Assembly (NCBI GenBank): GCA_032716605.1
Contig: CM064560.1
Coordinates: forward strand, 13,352,040 to 13,416,039
DNA: 64,000 nt
Direction of reading: 5' to 3'
DNA from: Paralithodes platypus
Taxonomy: Eukaryota; Arthropoda; Malacostraca; Decapoda; Lithodidae
Shown: in pieces, positions 51,663-63,845 of the stretch
Numbering within the stretch: the stretch's first letter is position 1
How the letters are laid out: each line of letters begins with the position of its first letter
Translations under genes and position numbers: made by a program
Notes under the pieces: generated by a model
Told to the model about the DNA's origin: nothing
Seen by the model: the letters and a program-made list of their open reading frames with translations, nothing else
Databases searched by the model: none

Positions 51663-54600
51663 AATTGATTGATACAATAGGGTATCACGGCCTTCAAGAC
51701 GGCGATCTATGAGGGCTTCTGGGAGAAGCCGGATTAGAGATTAAGATAGGCTTAGACTTTTTATGGGATAAAAAGATGCCTGAATCTTACTAGTGTCTCA
51801 AGTGTAAAGGGATACTTGAAAGACTTCATCTTTAATAAAGATATGCTTCATCTTTATGAGGATTAAGAAGTTATTCTTAATTCTTTTGGACAGGTGAAAG
51901 ATATGATGAAATCTTTAATAAGCCATTGAAACAATGCCGTTTGTTTGTTTAGTCTTTCCCTCCCGGCGACCTTTTTACAAAGAGGTCTGGGGCAGGTACA
52001 ATTGGTTTGACATTGCATATAAAACCCGGCGGTTGTACCTTTGGGTGGTTATATTGACTGATTTGCAATTCGCGATCTTTGTATTTCCTCCCGGCGATCT
52101 TTTACAAAGAAGTGGGGTTCGGAACATTTGGTGTTAACTTTTAAACTTTAAATCACCCGGCAGGTGCAACCTGGAAGGGTGGGATGCCCGTATTTGCAAA
52201 ATTCAGTTTAGTTGACCAGACAATTGAGGGATGCATTGTGTATCGCCTCCTTCAACATACGGCGCTTGAGGGCACAATTGGGGTTAACGTTTTTTAAAAC
52301 TAATATTCACACCGGCGGGTGCTCCTTGGAGGGATGGGAATAACGAATTTACAATTCAGTTAGTTAACCAGACAATTGAGGGATACGTTTTGTATCGCCG
52401 CCTTCAACATACGGCGATCTAAAAAGATACTTCGGGAGAAGTTAGATCTCGTATATTTGTCAGGCTTCCCAGTTTTTGATCTACGAGATAATTCGGGGGC
52501 CGGCGTCTTTTTTAGTTTTTTTTTTCCAAAATTGAATCTTGAAACAAACACCACCGGAAAGACTTCATCAGTTATAAACGCCATGCTGGTCTTTATATAT
52601 TATGTCAGAGGGTATTCATAAATCTTTTGGACAAATTAAGATATTCTGAAATCTTTTACTTAGGAAACCCCACCGCGTAGCGAGCTGTCGTCGTTGAGTA
52701 TTACGTCTCGTTACCCGGCGGGTTATTTAACACTTGTGTGCGAACATGTTTGGGTTAACCTTATGAGCATTAATTCCTGGAAATTTTCTTTTTTTCCAGA
52801 GCTGGGTCCCGGCGGGTCTATGCAGAACCTGGAGTAATTATCCCACCAGTCTCTGTCATGGCTACCTTTGCCCCGGTTTTTGCTTTATGCATTACGCCCT
52901 CCTGTTCAGGTATCCCTATTTTTGCGCACACCCTTTGTATAAAATGTGTTAAAATGTCTCGTTTGGTGTGGGCTACCTTTCCGGCGTTTTTTCTCGTTGC
53001 TCCGAGAACACCGTTTTTGTTTACCGAGTTTTAGTCAGGATGGCTCAAAATAGGTAAGTTACCCCGACGAGTTTGGTCGCTTGAGGGCTCATAAGAAACT
53101 GCATTTTCTGTGGTCGAGCCTGGGATCAGGCTTCCTGTGTTATTCATTGCTTTATGCATTACGCCCTCCTGTAATGTATAAGTTTAGTGTGGGTTACCTT
53201 TCCGGCGTTTTTCTCGTTGCTCCGAGAACACCGTTTTTGTTTACCGAGTTTTAGTCAGGATGGTTAAAATAGGTAAGTTACCCCGACGAGTTTGGTCGCT
53301 TGAGGGCTCATCAGAAACTGCGTTTTCTATGGTCGAGCCTGGGATCAGGCTTCCTGGTTTATTCCCGTCGAGGGGGGCTCCACACAGTTTTCTAGGTGAT
53401 CAGGCTGATACCTGTTGGACTTGGTTTTCTCTGCTTTTCAAAGCCATTGAAACAATGCTGTCTGTTTGTTTGGTCTTTACCTCCCGGCGACCTTTTTACA
53501 AAGAGGTCTGGGGCAGGTATAATTGGTTTGACATTGCATATAAAACCCGGCGGTTGTACCTTCGGGTGGTTATATTAACGGATTTGCGATTCGAGATAAT
53601 TTGCCAAACAATTGATTGATACAATAGGGTATCACGGCCTTCAAGACGGCGATCTATGAGGGCTTCTGGGAGAAGCCGGATTAGAGATTAAGATAGGCTT
53701 AGACTTTTTATGGGATAAAAAGATGCCTGAATTTTACTAGTGTCTCAAGTGTAAAGGGATACTTGAAAGACTTCATCTTTAATAAAGATATGCTTCATCT
53801 TTATGAGGATTAAGAAGTTATTCTTAATTCTTTTGGACAGGTGAAAGATATGATGAAATCTTTAATAAGCCATTGAAACAATGCCGTTTGTTTGTTTAGT
53901 CTTTCCCTCCCGGCGACCTTTTTACAAAGAGGTCTGGGGCAGGTACAATTGGTTTGACATTGCATATAAAACCCGGCGGTTGTACCTTTGGGTGGTTATA
54001 TTGACTGATTTGCAATTCGCGATCTTTGTATTTCCTCCCCGGCGATCTTTTACAAAGAAGTGGGGTTCGGAACATTTGGTGTTAACTTTTAAACTTTAAA
54101 TCACCCGGCAGGTGCAACCTGGAAGGGTGGGATGCCCGTATTTGCAAAATTCAGTTTAGTTGACCAGACAATTGAGGGATGCATTGTGTATCGCCTCCTT
54201 CAACATACGGCGCTTGAGGGCACAATTGGGGTTAACGTTTTTTAAAACTAATATTCACACCCGGCGGGTGCTCCTTGGAGGGATGGGAATAACGAATTTA
54301 CAATTCAGTTAGTTAACCAGACAATTGAGGGATACGTTTTGTATCGCCGCCTTCAACATACGGCGATCTAAAAAGATACTTCGGGAGAAGTTAGATCTCG
54401 TATATTTGTCAGGCTTCCCAGTTTTTGATCTACGAGATAATTCGGGGGCCGGCGTCTTTTTTAGTTTTTTTTTTCCAAAATTGAATCTTGAAACAAACAC
54501 CACCGGAAAGACTTCATCAGTTATAAACGCCATGCTGGTCTTTATATATTATGTCAGAGGGTATTCATAAATCTTTTGGACAAATTAAGATATTCTGAAA

Positions 54601-55479
54601 TCTTTTACTTAGGAAAACCCCACCGCGTAGCGAGCTGTCGTCGTTGAGTATTACGTCTCGTTACCCGGCGGGTTATTTAACACTTGTGTGCGAACATGTT
54701 TGGGTTAACCTTATGAGCATTAATTCCTGGAAATTTTCTTTTTTTCCAGAGCTGGGTCCCGGCGGGTCTATGCAGAACCTGGAGTAATTATCCCACCAGT
54801 CTCTGTCATGGCTACCTTTGCCCCGGTTTTTGCTTTATGCATTACGCCCTCCTGTTCAGGTATCCCTATTTTTGCACACACCCTTTGTATAAAATGTATT
54901 AAAATGTCTCGTTTGGTGTAGGTTACCTTTCCGGCATTTTTTCTCGTTGCTCCGAGAACACCGTTTTTGTTTACCGAGTTTTAGTCAGGATGGCTCAAAA
55001 TAGGTAAGTTACCCCGACGAGTTTGGTCGCTTGAGGGCTCATAAGAAACTGCGTTTTCTGTGGTCGAGCCTGGGAGCAGGCTTCCTGTGTTATTCATTGC
55101 TTTATGCATTACTCCCTCCTGTAATGTATAGTTTAGTGTGGGTTACCTTTCCGGCGTTTTTCTCGTTGCTCCGAGAACACCGTTTTTGTTTACCGAGTTT
55201 TAGTCAGGATGGCTAAAATAGGTAAGTTACCCCGACGAGTTTGGTCGCTTGAGGGCTCATCAGAAACTGCGTTTTCTATGGTCGAGCCTGGGATCAGGCT
55301 TCCTGAGTTATTCCCGTCGAGGGGGGCTCCACTCAGTTTTCTAGGTGATCAGGCTGACACCTGTTGGCCTTGGTTTTCTCTGCTTTTCAAAGCCATTGAA
55401 ACAATGCTGTCTGTTTGTTTGGTCTTTACCTCCCGGCGACCTTTTTACAAAGAGGTCTGGGGCAGGTATAATTGGTTTG

Positions 55480-55484
<5 letters not shown>

Positions 55485-55524
<40 letters not shown>

Positions 55525-55655
55525 TTTATTCAGTTAGCAATTTACAGAGTTGGTACCACATAGTATGTTATAAATATGACATGTACCAGCCTTGCATAAT
55601 TCCAACTAAGGATAGCCCAATAAGGCCGTTAGGCGTATTTCCATTGGGGTCCTTG
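55485..55655 (-). mobile_element. 5'-truncated LINE 3' UTR inserted in the array
   Basis: An (AAT)n run is followed by sequence matching 16893-17055 up to CCATTGGGGTCCTTG. It lies between TTTGACATT and TATAAAACCCGG, which are adjacent (separated by GCA) in the other units. Confidence 0.88.
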
Positions 55656-56243
55656 TATATAAAACCCGGCGGTTGTACCTTCGGGTGGTTATATTAACTG
55701 ATTTGCAATTTGCGATAATTTGCCAAACAATTGATTGATACAATAGGGTATCACGGCCTTCAAGACGGCGATCTATAAGGGCTTCTGGGTGACGCCAGAT
55801 TAGAGATTAAGATAGGCTTAGACTTTTTATGGGATAAAAAGATGCCGGAATCTTACTAGTGTTTCGAGTGTAAAGGGATACTTGAAAGACTTCATCTTTA
55901 ATAAAGATATGCTTCATCTTTATGAGGATTCAGAAGATATGCTTAAATCTTCTGGACAGGTAAAGATATGCTGAAATCTTTAATGTGATACTAAAGGACA
56001 ACGAAAACTAGTGGTGGAGTGCTACGGTTCGTTGACCGGCGGTTTTGAGGCACATATTTTGTACCGTTTTTTGGGTGTAACCCTATGAGCATTAATCCCC
56101 GGAAAATTCTCTTTCCAGGGCGGATTACCGGTGTTGCACCAGGTGACCAGGTAGTTCCCGGGGGCGGGGTAGTTTTCCCCCAGTCTCTGTCGTGTCGGTA
56201 CTTGAACCTCTCATTGCTGTATGTTCAACGCCGTTAAGCTCAG

Positions 56244-56480
56244 GTAGCCCTATCTTATTTTTATTTGTTAATGAAATAATTTAATAGCTGAATCATAATA
56301 AACATATATATTTTCTATGATTATATTATGATAATATTGTGTTTATTTATAGTAATTTATTTTAATACAATTAAAATATAAATTAAATTAATTAGTATGC
56401 TTTATGATTTTGCTCACCAGCTCTGCTTTCAATGTATTAATGAGCTATGGGAGCTTTTAATTATCATAAACCTTTACGGG
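56244..56480. other. AT-rich filler at the DIRS-C internal deletion
   Basis: About 235 bp of strongly AT-rich sequence separates the decayed ORF1 start from the recombinase region. RT, RNase H and most of ORF1 should be here. It may mark the deletion junction or a small AT-rich insertion. Confidence 0.6.
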
Positions 56481-56539
56481 ACTCGGTCGAGGGCTCCCGT
56501 TCAGGGAGTATACCGAGCTCGCAAGCGAGGGACAGCCGG

Positions 56540-57694
56540 CGGGCGGACCTGACGCTCTGATGACGGACGAGAACAGGTTGAGTTCCATTTATCTCTTTTC
56601 CGCCGCCAGACGCGTCTCTAATGTGCCACGTAGTCAACAAACTACAGGATTAGCGAGGCGTAGTCTCGCTAATCGCGCCCCTGTGGCCGGCGCAGTGTGG
56701 TACCAGCATTTGAACACGTGGTGCCCGCACCCAGTGTCCCTCCTGGTCGGGTTGTTCCACTTAGAACACAATTGGCAACCTAGAAACCTCGCGGACTTGT
56801 TCATTATGGACATTCAGGAGGCCAAGTGGCTAGCATCTTATGGTAGCGACGTGACCAAGATATTCACGAATCAATATACCCTGTCTACAAAGCGACAGTT
56901 TCAATCGCATTGGAAAGCTTTTACGTCTCGGATTCTTAGAACAAAACAAACTGTGCCCTCGGTGGCGTTGGTTGCTTATTATTTAATTTATCTGTTCATG
57001 CAGAAACATTTATCTGAAAGTGATTTATGTGGGCAGGTTTTAAACTCCGCCCACCTCCCCGTCAGCTCAGGCCTACATGGTCTCTGGACAAAGCATCGTC
57101 GTTATTCTCGTTCCCGTATGTACCAAAGACTGCAGATTTTACAAAAGGGCAGTATTCCTTATGGCTTTGGCTACCGGGAACAGAGTATCTGAGCTGGCGG
57201 CGATGAGCAACGCACCTAATTGCCTCAGGTTTGATAGGCTTCATGAGTGTATTCACATTGCACTTTCCCCAGGATTCATAGCCGAGATTGAGCACAGTGA
57301 ACACGTGTTTTCAGAGTTCACGGTGCCGGCGTTAAACAGGGGAAAGGTGCACCATCTTTTTTGCCCAGTGCAAGCTCTGACCAAATATTTAAGAGTGGCA
57401 CCTCTAAATCACCAGGGTGCTTTATGGGTCGCAAGTCCGGGTGAACGATTGATGGAGCGTACACTGGCTTCTCTCTTGGTCGAGGACTTTAAAGAGAAGC
57501 ATCCCGGCGTTGTGGGTAAGACCCACGATTTACGCAAGGGGACAGTCCCTTTACGTTTCCTTAATAATCTTTCGGTGGAAGTTATTACGTCCACACAGTT
57601 GTGGGCCTCTAATCAGGAGTTTTTGCCTCGATACCTTTCAGTAGCTCTGGACAAACCTTCCTTGCCATGTATAGCTTTACGGCAGAGGGTCTAG
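56540..57694 (+). pseudogene. DIRS-C tyrosine recombinase remnant
   Basis: The first frame (56560-57192) matches the end of the DIRS-B upstream frame and the recombinase N-terminus (FIMDIQEAKWLASYGSDVTK, STKRQFQSHWKAFTSR). A deletion of about 100 bases and a frame change follow near 57015. The second frame (57077-57694) holds ATGNRVSELAAM, THDLRKGTVPLRF and FLPRYLSV. The catalytic Arg, His-x-x-Arg and Tyr are therefore still present, but the N-terminal region is broken. It is not expected to work as a full protein. Confidence 0.88.
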
Positions 57695-58385
57695 GTGGCC
57701 CTTTTCGTCACGTTTTGTTTAATTTCAAGAAAAAGGGGGGGAAGGGTGCAGTCAGTGTGACATAGGACACCCTAGACCCCTCCGGAGTATGTGTTCGGAA
57801 CATACGAGCTGTGATACTGGTTGTAGGCATTGTATTATAAAATTTCTCTGTAGTATTCATTGCAGGAAATTGTGCTAAAGGCCAATAGTAGTGTTACGAC
57901 AATTCTTGTTGTAAGTAGCTTTGGCTGTGAAGCAATAGATTTTTGAGAAATCTCGGTAGTGGCAACTACGACTTTTACTTTTGCAGTAATTACTTCTGCA
58001 TAAGTACCCGAGTTCAGTACTTCTACGAATGTACAAGAATTAATTTATGTTTGGTTATATTTTTAGGAATATATCCACCAGTTAATGGGGTTTATATGTG
58101 CACATGTAAACTTATAAGTTTTTAGTTTTCACCACTTACTTTAAGTGGGGTGCCTTCTTAACTAGCAGATCTGTGCACAGAGTCTCAGAGTTAACCCTTT
58201 TTCAAGCAGGCTTCTTTGAAGCACGCTCCTGCTTGTACCCCTTTTTGAAGATTTAGGCTGTATAAAGTTTATGCACCCGAATATCTCTTTTTTACAAAAG
58301 TAAGAATACTATGTGGTTGTTTGATTATCTGCTTTTCTAGAGTTATGATATGATTACGAATGTCCCCCTCCAGTCTTGGAGATCA

Positions 58386-58462
58386 GGCATGTTCGTCAAT
58401 GATGGAGGGGCCACTAATAAATTATAGGTTTGACTCCTGTAAGGAGATAAAGAAAACCTAAT
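58386..58462 (+). repeat. DIRS-C internal complementary region
   Basis: This matches the reverse complement of 43410-43490 (GGCATGTTCGTCAATGATGG to TCCTGTAAGGAGATAAAGAA). It stops after AAAACCTAAT, where the right terminal repeat should begin, so the element is truncated here. Confidence 0.85.
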
Positions 58463-59332
58463 GAACAAAATGGTTAAGAACAACAATAATAGATGCACGA
58501 ATGAGGCTCCACTACGTCTGACTTGTAAGACCGGGTTATTTTATGCAATATCTAGGTGAGTATTGTGGACCGCTTTCTAATTGAAAGATTACACTTGTCC
58601 TGTATTTATTTCAGAGATAAGAATGCACTCCTTTCAATCGAGGATTTACACTTGCGCTTATACAGGCTACGTGGTGATTATACTGTATATAGGCTACAAA
58701 CTTTTGGTTTTCACCTGCGTAGAGTTATTCTGGGTTGGAAGCTGAACGTAATTATTTTCTTTGAGTTAATTCACTATGGTGCTTATGCATAAGTTAACTT
58801 GAATTTATTTGTTATTTTCTTTACCAGAATTATTATCAGTACTTGCCTGATTTATTTGGGCTTCACTTAGTACTTTCTTTCTCTCGCTTTTTGCATAAGC
58901 TCGTAGTATCCACCGGGTGGATGGGACTCGTTAGCCTTGGTCGGCAACTCATCTAGGGGAATAAACCTGATACAAATCCATACTGTTTACCTAAGGGTAA
59001 GGCAGGTTAGTGGATGGATTAGCCGAACATCACTGTAGAAAAATAGTGCTAACAAGATACACAGAGGGCCTCGGAGTTGGACGGATCCTAAATTGAGTGG
59101 TCAATCCTGTAAGTCCTTCACTAAACTGGCTCAGGTTGTCCCTCTCACAGGGAATAGGTCCGCTTGGGGGCATTCTGTGTATGGCCACCCTCGTAAGGGG
59201 AGTAAGGCGTCCGGCAATAGATAGATAGATAGATCCACTGTTTCTGGAATATTACTTTTTATATATAGGTATTTTGACTAATTTCCACTGTTAATCTTGT
59301 TATACTCTTTCTCGATAAATACACTAAGTATT
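58463..59332. other. Unassigned sequence, possibly a LINE 3' end with (TAGA)n
   Basis: No domain is recognised. A (TAGA)4-type microsatellite at 59217-59236 follows GGGGAGTAAGGCGTCCGGCA, which could be the 3' end of a truncated LINE. Short intron-like signals near 58552-58613 are not supported by any coding exon. Confidence 0.4.
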
Positions 59333-59740
59333 ACGGGTTTGACAAGCCGAAGGGAAGGAAGGAAAACTAATTATTTAGTAATGGTTCCGTAGTCAATGAC
59401 GTGAGAGCCTTATATATATAAGGGCTCCCCGGAGACCCCCGTGAGGGTCCCGGAGAAAGCATAACCCGACCCAAATATATAAAAAGTACATCCTAGGGTG
59501 AAACCCTTTACTTAGTTCCCAGAGAACGTCATTAAAAAAGGAAACCATTAGAAAAAGAAAGAGATTTTTTATGAGTAAAGATTAGAATCTATGAATGTTG
59601 TCTTACTAAATCAACTAGTGTGCCGTTATACAGTCCTTCCCTTGCACGCGTCCCCCAGCTGGTCACGCTGGGTTTATACGTCCTTCATAGTACAAAGTTG
59701 CGCATGTGCATGGGAAGAGGGAGGAGGGAGGGCCGCTTTA

Positions 59741-59849
59741 CGTCATTGACTACGGAACCATTACTAAATAGTTAGTTTTCCTTCCTTCCCTTCGGGTTGT
59801 CAAACCCGTAATTTAGTAATGGTTCTCTCCGTCAATGACGTGAGAGCCT
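59741..59849 (-). repeat. DIRS-D internal complementary region
   Basis: CGTCATTGACTACGGAACCA through TGTCAAACCCGT is the complement of the right end at 59333-59402. It is fused to AATTTAGTAATGGTTCTCTC, presumably the left end. The two halves are themselves nearly inverted repeats. Confidence 0.82.
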
Positions 59850-60479
59850 AAGAATACCAAGATCGGTGGTTGGGACATCTCATGCTCAACGTCAAAGACT
59901 GAAGAGAACCAAAACTAACGGCTCGGCTCGCACTGTTGTAATTAAATAACTAGAATTAAGAAAAAGTGTAAAGTATAAAGGCAGGGTTTCTAAGTAAGCC
60001 TTAGGAAGCGATAGAAAGGTAGATAAAGATAAGGATGCAGTAAAACTTAATAAAATAACCACTAAATATTGTAACACATAAGAATTGTACATACTATAGT
60101 ACTACAATGATTTGTAAAAAGGAAAATCTATTCATACTTATTAAACTCACCAAAAAAAAGAATTTTGTGTATTTATTAATCTAATATCCTGTATTAGAAA
60201 TTAACCCTTAGAGATTATCAATCTTACTAATATTAACATTCAACAACACTTGTTAGAGGTTCTCCAGTTCCGACCTCCCCCCCCCCCCTCTGTTTTGTCC
60301 AAAACTCCTAAAAGTACTGTAGTCAGTACTTGGTGAACCTCACACGTACTTGTAACATAAAACATGTCATTATTGCAATAAACAGAGATCAGTTATGCTT
60401 ATGCCTAAATCTCATGGCTATGCATGGCACAGTGGGTCTCTTCAAATGAACTGAAAGATATTTGGATAAAAATGTGTGG

Positions 60480-61700
60480 TGAGATGACCAGACTCTTGTT
60501 TGCTTAATGTCTTGGATAGAGTAATTGTTAAAAAATCTGACTGTCGTGGCCCACTTTCTCACATCATGGGCCCTTGTTACTGTTGACGGATGGCTGTTTT
60601 GATAACGTCCACTAGAATTGAAGCAAGCTGTCGTTTAGATAACCTTGATTTGCCATGTGAAGAGATCCATAAATGATAAGGGTGTAAGGGTGTAGTTGGT
60701 TGTACATACTTATACAAAGCCAACACTGGGCCTAGTGCCTGATGTTTATTCTTTTGTTTGAGGGCCATTATATCAAAAGGTGAGAATATATATGGTCTTC
60801 TCTTTCATTCTTGGCTATGAAATCAGGAGTTGGTGTGAGGGTAACAGCACTCAGATCTATAAATTGTAAGCAGTTCGCAGCTCTAGCCATGGCCGCAAGT
60901 TCGGACACTATGTGTTGTTGCTAACGAAATTAAGAAAACACATTTAGATAATAACTTGTCATAAGAGGGGTTGACCGTGTAAGGTTTAGTACTTAATAGA
61001 TTTAACACTTTGCCCAGAAACCACTGAGGTAGAATCTGTCTCGCTGGAGTTCGTAATTTTAAAACAAGCCGTAATAAAACCTCCTTCATACTTAGGTGGG
61101 AGTCTAAGGCCAGTAAGGTCTTTAATGGCTGAGAGGTGATTGCGAAGTGTGTTAACTGATAGGTGTTTGTCTTCGAAAAGGTAATTTAAGTATTTTAAAA
61201 TTAAACTTACTGAGGCACTTTGTTGGTTGGATTCTACAATCCACGTTGTAAATTGTTTCCAATGTGACTCATACTGTCTAATTGTGGAAGGTGTAAATTG
61301 TTTGGTTAATTTGTCGTGAACGGCTTGGTCATAAGAATTTAGCCATTTGGTTTTGAAAATATTTCGTAACTAAAACCAAGTTGTAAGAAAAACTCCTTTG
61401 AACTTGTTGAGGGGTAAGTCGGAAGCCAGTGGAATCAAAGAACGATTCTTTAATGGCTGAGAATTGATTGTATAGTGTGTAAATTGACAGTTGTTTGTCT
61501 TCAAAAGAGTAATTGAAGTACTTTAAAAATAAACTGACTGAAGTTATGTGTTGGACAGACTCTACAATATACGTGGTAAATTGTTTCCGATGTAATTCCT
61601 ACTGTTTAATAGTGGAAGGCGTAAACTGTTTGGTTAATTTGTCGTGAACAGCTTAATCATAAGAGCTCCGCCATTTGACTTTGAAAATATCCATAAAGCT
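60480..61700 (-). pseudogene. DIRS-D tyrosine recombinase remnant with internal duplication
   Basis: The minus strand shows RAHDVRKWATTV near 60544-60582 (His-x-x-Arg box). LGPVLALYKYVQP and RLSKRQLASILVDVIKTAI follow at 60577-60768, then LISLATT and LKLRTPARQILPQWFLGKVL at 60883-61089. The N-terminal region is present twice, at 61095-61370 and 61420-61695, as diverged copies. Stops and frame changes are frequent. The order matches DIRS-B recombinase, so it is a dead relative. Confidence 0.8.
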
Positions 61701-61848
61701 AAATGTAGACCAGTCTGTAGGTTGCTAATCCGCTCTAAGTGGAAACAAGACGTTGGAAATGGTATTGGAATGGGACATTCGAGAGACAGATGAATGAACT
61801 ACACATGTGTTGACCAGACTGGCGTTATAAGGCACCCTTGACCCTGAA

Positions 61849-62334
61849 TTAAGTGGATATGTTGCAAAACTTTGGATATTCGTGTGTGTCCGGAGGAGGA
61901 AAGAGGTATATCGATAACCACTTGTTCCAAATTACATCTGTTCCGCTCGCTTGGATCTCGTGCCAGAAGGTCAGAAGCCGGAGGAATTTTGTCGATTGGT
62001 GTGAATTAACGAGATTTACCTGTGGATGGAACGGCCTTATCAAGTTGTGGAATACCGTCTGAGTGATTGTCTATTCGACTAGGGTACCCTTCTCCCGAGA
62101 TAAGGTGTCCGCCTACAGATTCGCCTTGCTTGGTAGGTAAACTGCTTGAATTGTGATATGGTAATGAAGAGTAAGGACAAATATTAACTCCGACAATCTC
62201 AGGGGCGTGTGAGATTTCGTTGGGCCCTGCCTGTTGATACAGGACACGGCTGATGTGTTGTCCATGTGAAAGGCTATTATTGTACTCTGTGTTGGAGTGC
62301 AAGGGCCTGATTTTTCAGGAAAATCGAGGGACAA
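61849..62334 (-). pseudogene. DIRS-D RNase H and downstream region remnant
   Basis: The frame from 62334 has IIAFHMDNTSAVSCINRQG and AVYLPSKANL, matching the DIRS-B FRMDNLNAVHCIQKQG and ASYLPGVANV. The frame from 62043 holds HPQVNLVNS and WNKWLSIYLFPPPD, the counterpart of HPQVDLFAS and WNRWSSIYLFPPPD. The frames do not join without shifts. Confidence 0.8.
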
Positions 62335-63029
62335 CTAGTTCCTTTGTATTTAAGTGATAGAGATTGAGAGAGGTCTAGCGACTTTGTGTCTGGCGACCGT
62401 CTGACGATTGGTAACTCCAGCTCGGGGCTCCCGCTTTGTCCAAGACGACCCCCACTGATGGTGGCGGTTCTGACTAGAGGGCTGTCAGGGAAGAGGTCTC
62501 AGGTCTTATCCAGAAGCTTAGAAGTCTGATAAAATGCTGAGGGAATGTAATTAGGGTATGAGGTTGATTGACTCGGAAAAGCTCTGTTGTCTAGCCTGAT
62601 GTAAGGATTCAGGCGAAGTTTGTCCAACGGAACAGGTAGCTGAACCCAATATTTTGACCCTATTAACCCTCTCACGTCCTTGACGCAATTTTGAGCCTAT
62701 TGGGGATACTTTAAAGTCTTGTTACCATCAGGGGTATTTAGAAACCTTTAGTTTAGTTACTTTAACCTCTGCAGTTGTCTTTGAGTTAGCTGTGGGCAGA
62801 AAACTCATTTGGAGAGGTAATTATAAGAGTGAGAGAACTCTATTTCTTATTGCTAATTTGGCAACCTCTGCATCATATGGTCGTGAGAGGGTTAACGACT
62901 CCCACAGCCGTTTGGAATTGTTTTTTGTATGTACTGTCTTGCATACTTGTAGTAGTCAAGTATTTGATGTTGTATGTTGTGTGATAGGGTTTCCCAACTG
63001 AGGTAAACCTAGGGTTCCCACTTTACTAT

Positions 63030-63230
63030 TCAGACGTAGGGCTGTGATATTTGTTGTATTGTTATCATCACGAAAAAGTGGTTTACCATAAACTTATTGA
63101 GGATTGATAATTCTATGACTGGTCTGAACTGTAGGCTATGTCGTTTTGGTACTAGAACTAAGTGAGACAGAAAACTTTTGATGTGGGAGGAATGTTCACT
63201 CAAATTCCTCACTGAAGCATCGCTTTTACG
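63030..63230 (-). pseudogene. DIRS-D reverse transcriptase fragment
   Basis: The minus frame has SHLVLVPKRHSLQFRPVIEL, then SILNKFM, corresponding to LFLVPKRDSVQMRPVVDLSY in DIRS-B. The catalytic YLDDW part, expected between about 62350 and 63000, is not readable, so the core appears lost or highly decayed. Confidence 0.75.
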
Positions 63231-63629
63231 AGTGTTGGCACCTTTACTGGTATGAGACGTTGTATACGTACTTACGAAAGAACGGTCGTCTCTCCCAGTC
63301 CCAAAACAGACTATGCTTTATGCTTTGTGCCTTGCGATATAATGTGATGCAAGGCTAAGATGAACTAAGTTAGGTCCTTGAACCGGTATGTGCTCTTGAA
63401 AGGTCAGACTGTTGTTGTTGGTGTGTCTGAGTCTGTCTAATTTGTTGTCTGGGGATGAATTAACCAGTCTGTCCCGAATACTGTGGCCTGTTGAGTGTCG
63501 TTGAGATCTGAATCTAATAAAGTTAACACGAGAGAACCTTAGAGACGGTTATAAAAAGTAGTGCTGATACTTCAGACCAAGTATTTGTGGTTGTTAATCT
63601 GTTAGAATAGATGGAGAGATCAAGATTCT

Positions 63630-63745
63630 AGTCTTGATGTCTTTGGGCAGAGTTTTTTAGATAGAAAGATACGGAGGTCTTGACGTGCTTTGGACGTCAT
63701 GAAAAGGGCTGTTCTGACCTCTCCTACTGTCCGAAGGGTTTTGCA
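63630..63745 (-). pseudogene. DIRS-D ORF1 fragment
   Basis: The minus strand encodes VRTALFMTSKARQDLRIFLS, close to RTALLEAVRARQDLRMSLV of DIRS-B ORF1. It confirms the element order, with ORF1 to the right of RT on the minus strand. Confidence 0.7.
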
Positions 63746-63845
63746 AAGATAGACTTCTCTTATGTGTGATAATTTTGCCCTAGAGTATGTGTCACGAATA
63801 GGATCTGCTACTCCTCATTAGTGTGAGTGAGTTGTCTTGTAAAAC

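Larger units (their letters stand above)
41437..55985 (+). repeat. Tandem array of a 1,947-bp unit derived from the DIRS leader and ORF1 start
   Basis: AATTGATTGATACAATAGGG starts at 51663, 53610 and 55729. The spacing is 1,947 bp, and 2,119 bp in the unit holding a 172-bp LINE insertion. A partial unit precedes DIRS-B (41437-42964), and a partial diverging unit follows 55729. Each unit contains two leader modules, the block from ACCTTATGAGCATTAATTCC to TTCCAG, an ORF1-like start encoding MATFAPVFALCITP, and then a duplicated piece of about 220-236 bp with GAGTTTTAGTCAGGATGG. The full units are almost identical. Confidence 0.9.
40113..58462 (+). mobile_element. DIRS-C: degenerate DIRS with amplified leader
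   Basis: On the plus strand it has a left inverted repeat (40113-40330), a leader, an ORF1 start, a tandem array, a recombinase remnant (56540-57694), a 3' UTR like that of DIRS-B, and an internal complementary region (58386-58462). ORF1 beyond its first about 40 codons, plus RT and RNase H, are missing. The right inverted repeat is absent after 58462. DIRS-B is inserted in its leader. It starts directly after the stop codon of a LINE fragment. Confidence 0.82.

Noticed and set aside
52360..54570. Repeated small open frames on both strands of the array (60-119 codons)
   Set aside because: They recur only because the DNA unit is repeated. Only the ORF1-like start has any similarity to a known protein.
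55209..55697. Open frame of 162 codons with a poly-Asn run
   Set aside because: The Asn run is the translated (AAT)n tail of a LINE insertion, and the rest is array sequence. It is an accidental fusion.
41437..55985. CRISPR-like or prokaryotic regularly spaced repeat
   Set aside because: The period is almost 2 kb with no short spacer pattern, and every surrounding feature is eukaryotic.
58552..58613. Short spliceosomal intron with GTGAGT donor and TTTATTTCAG acceptor
   Set aside because: The flanking frames have no protein similarity and the interval is only about 60 bases. Chance signals are sufficient.
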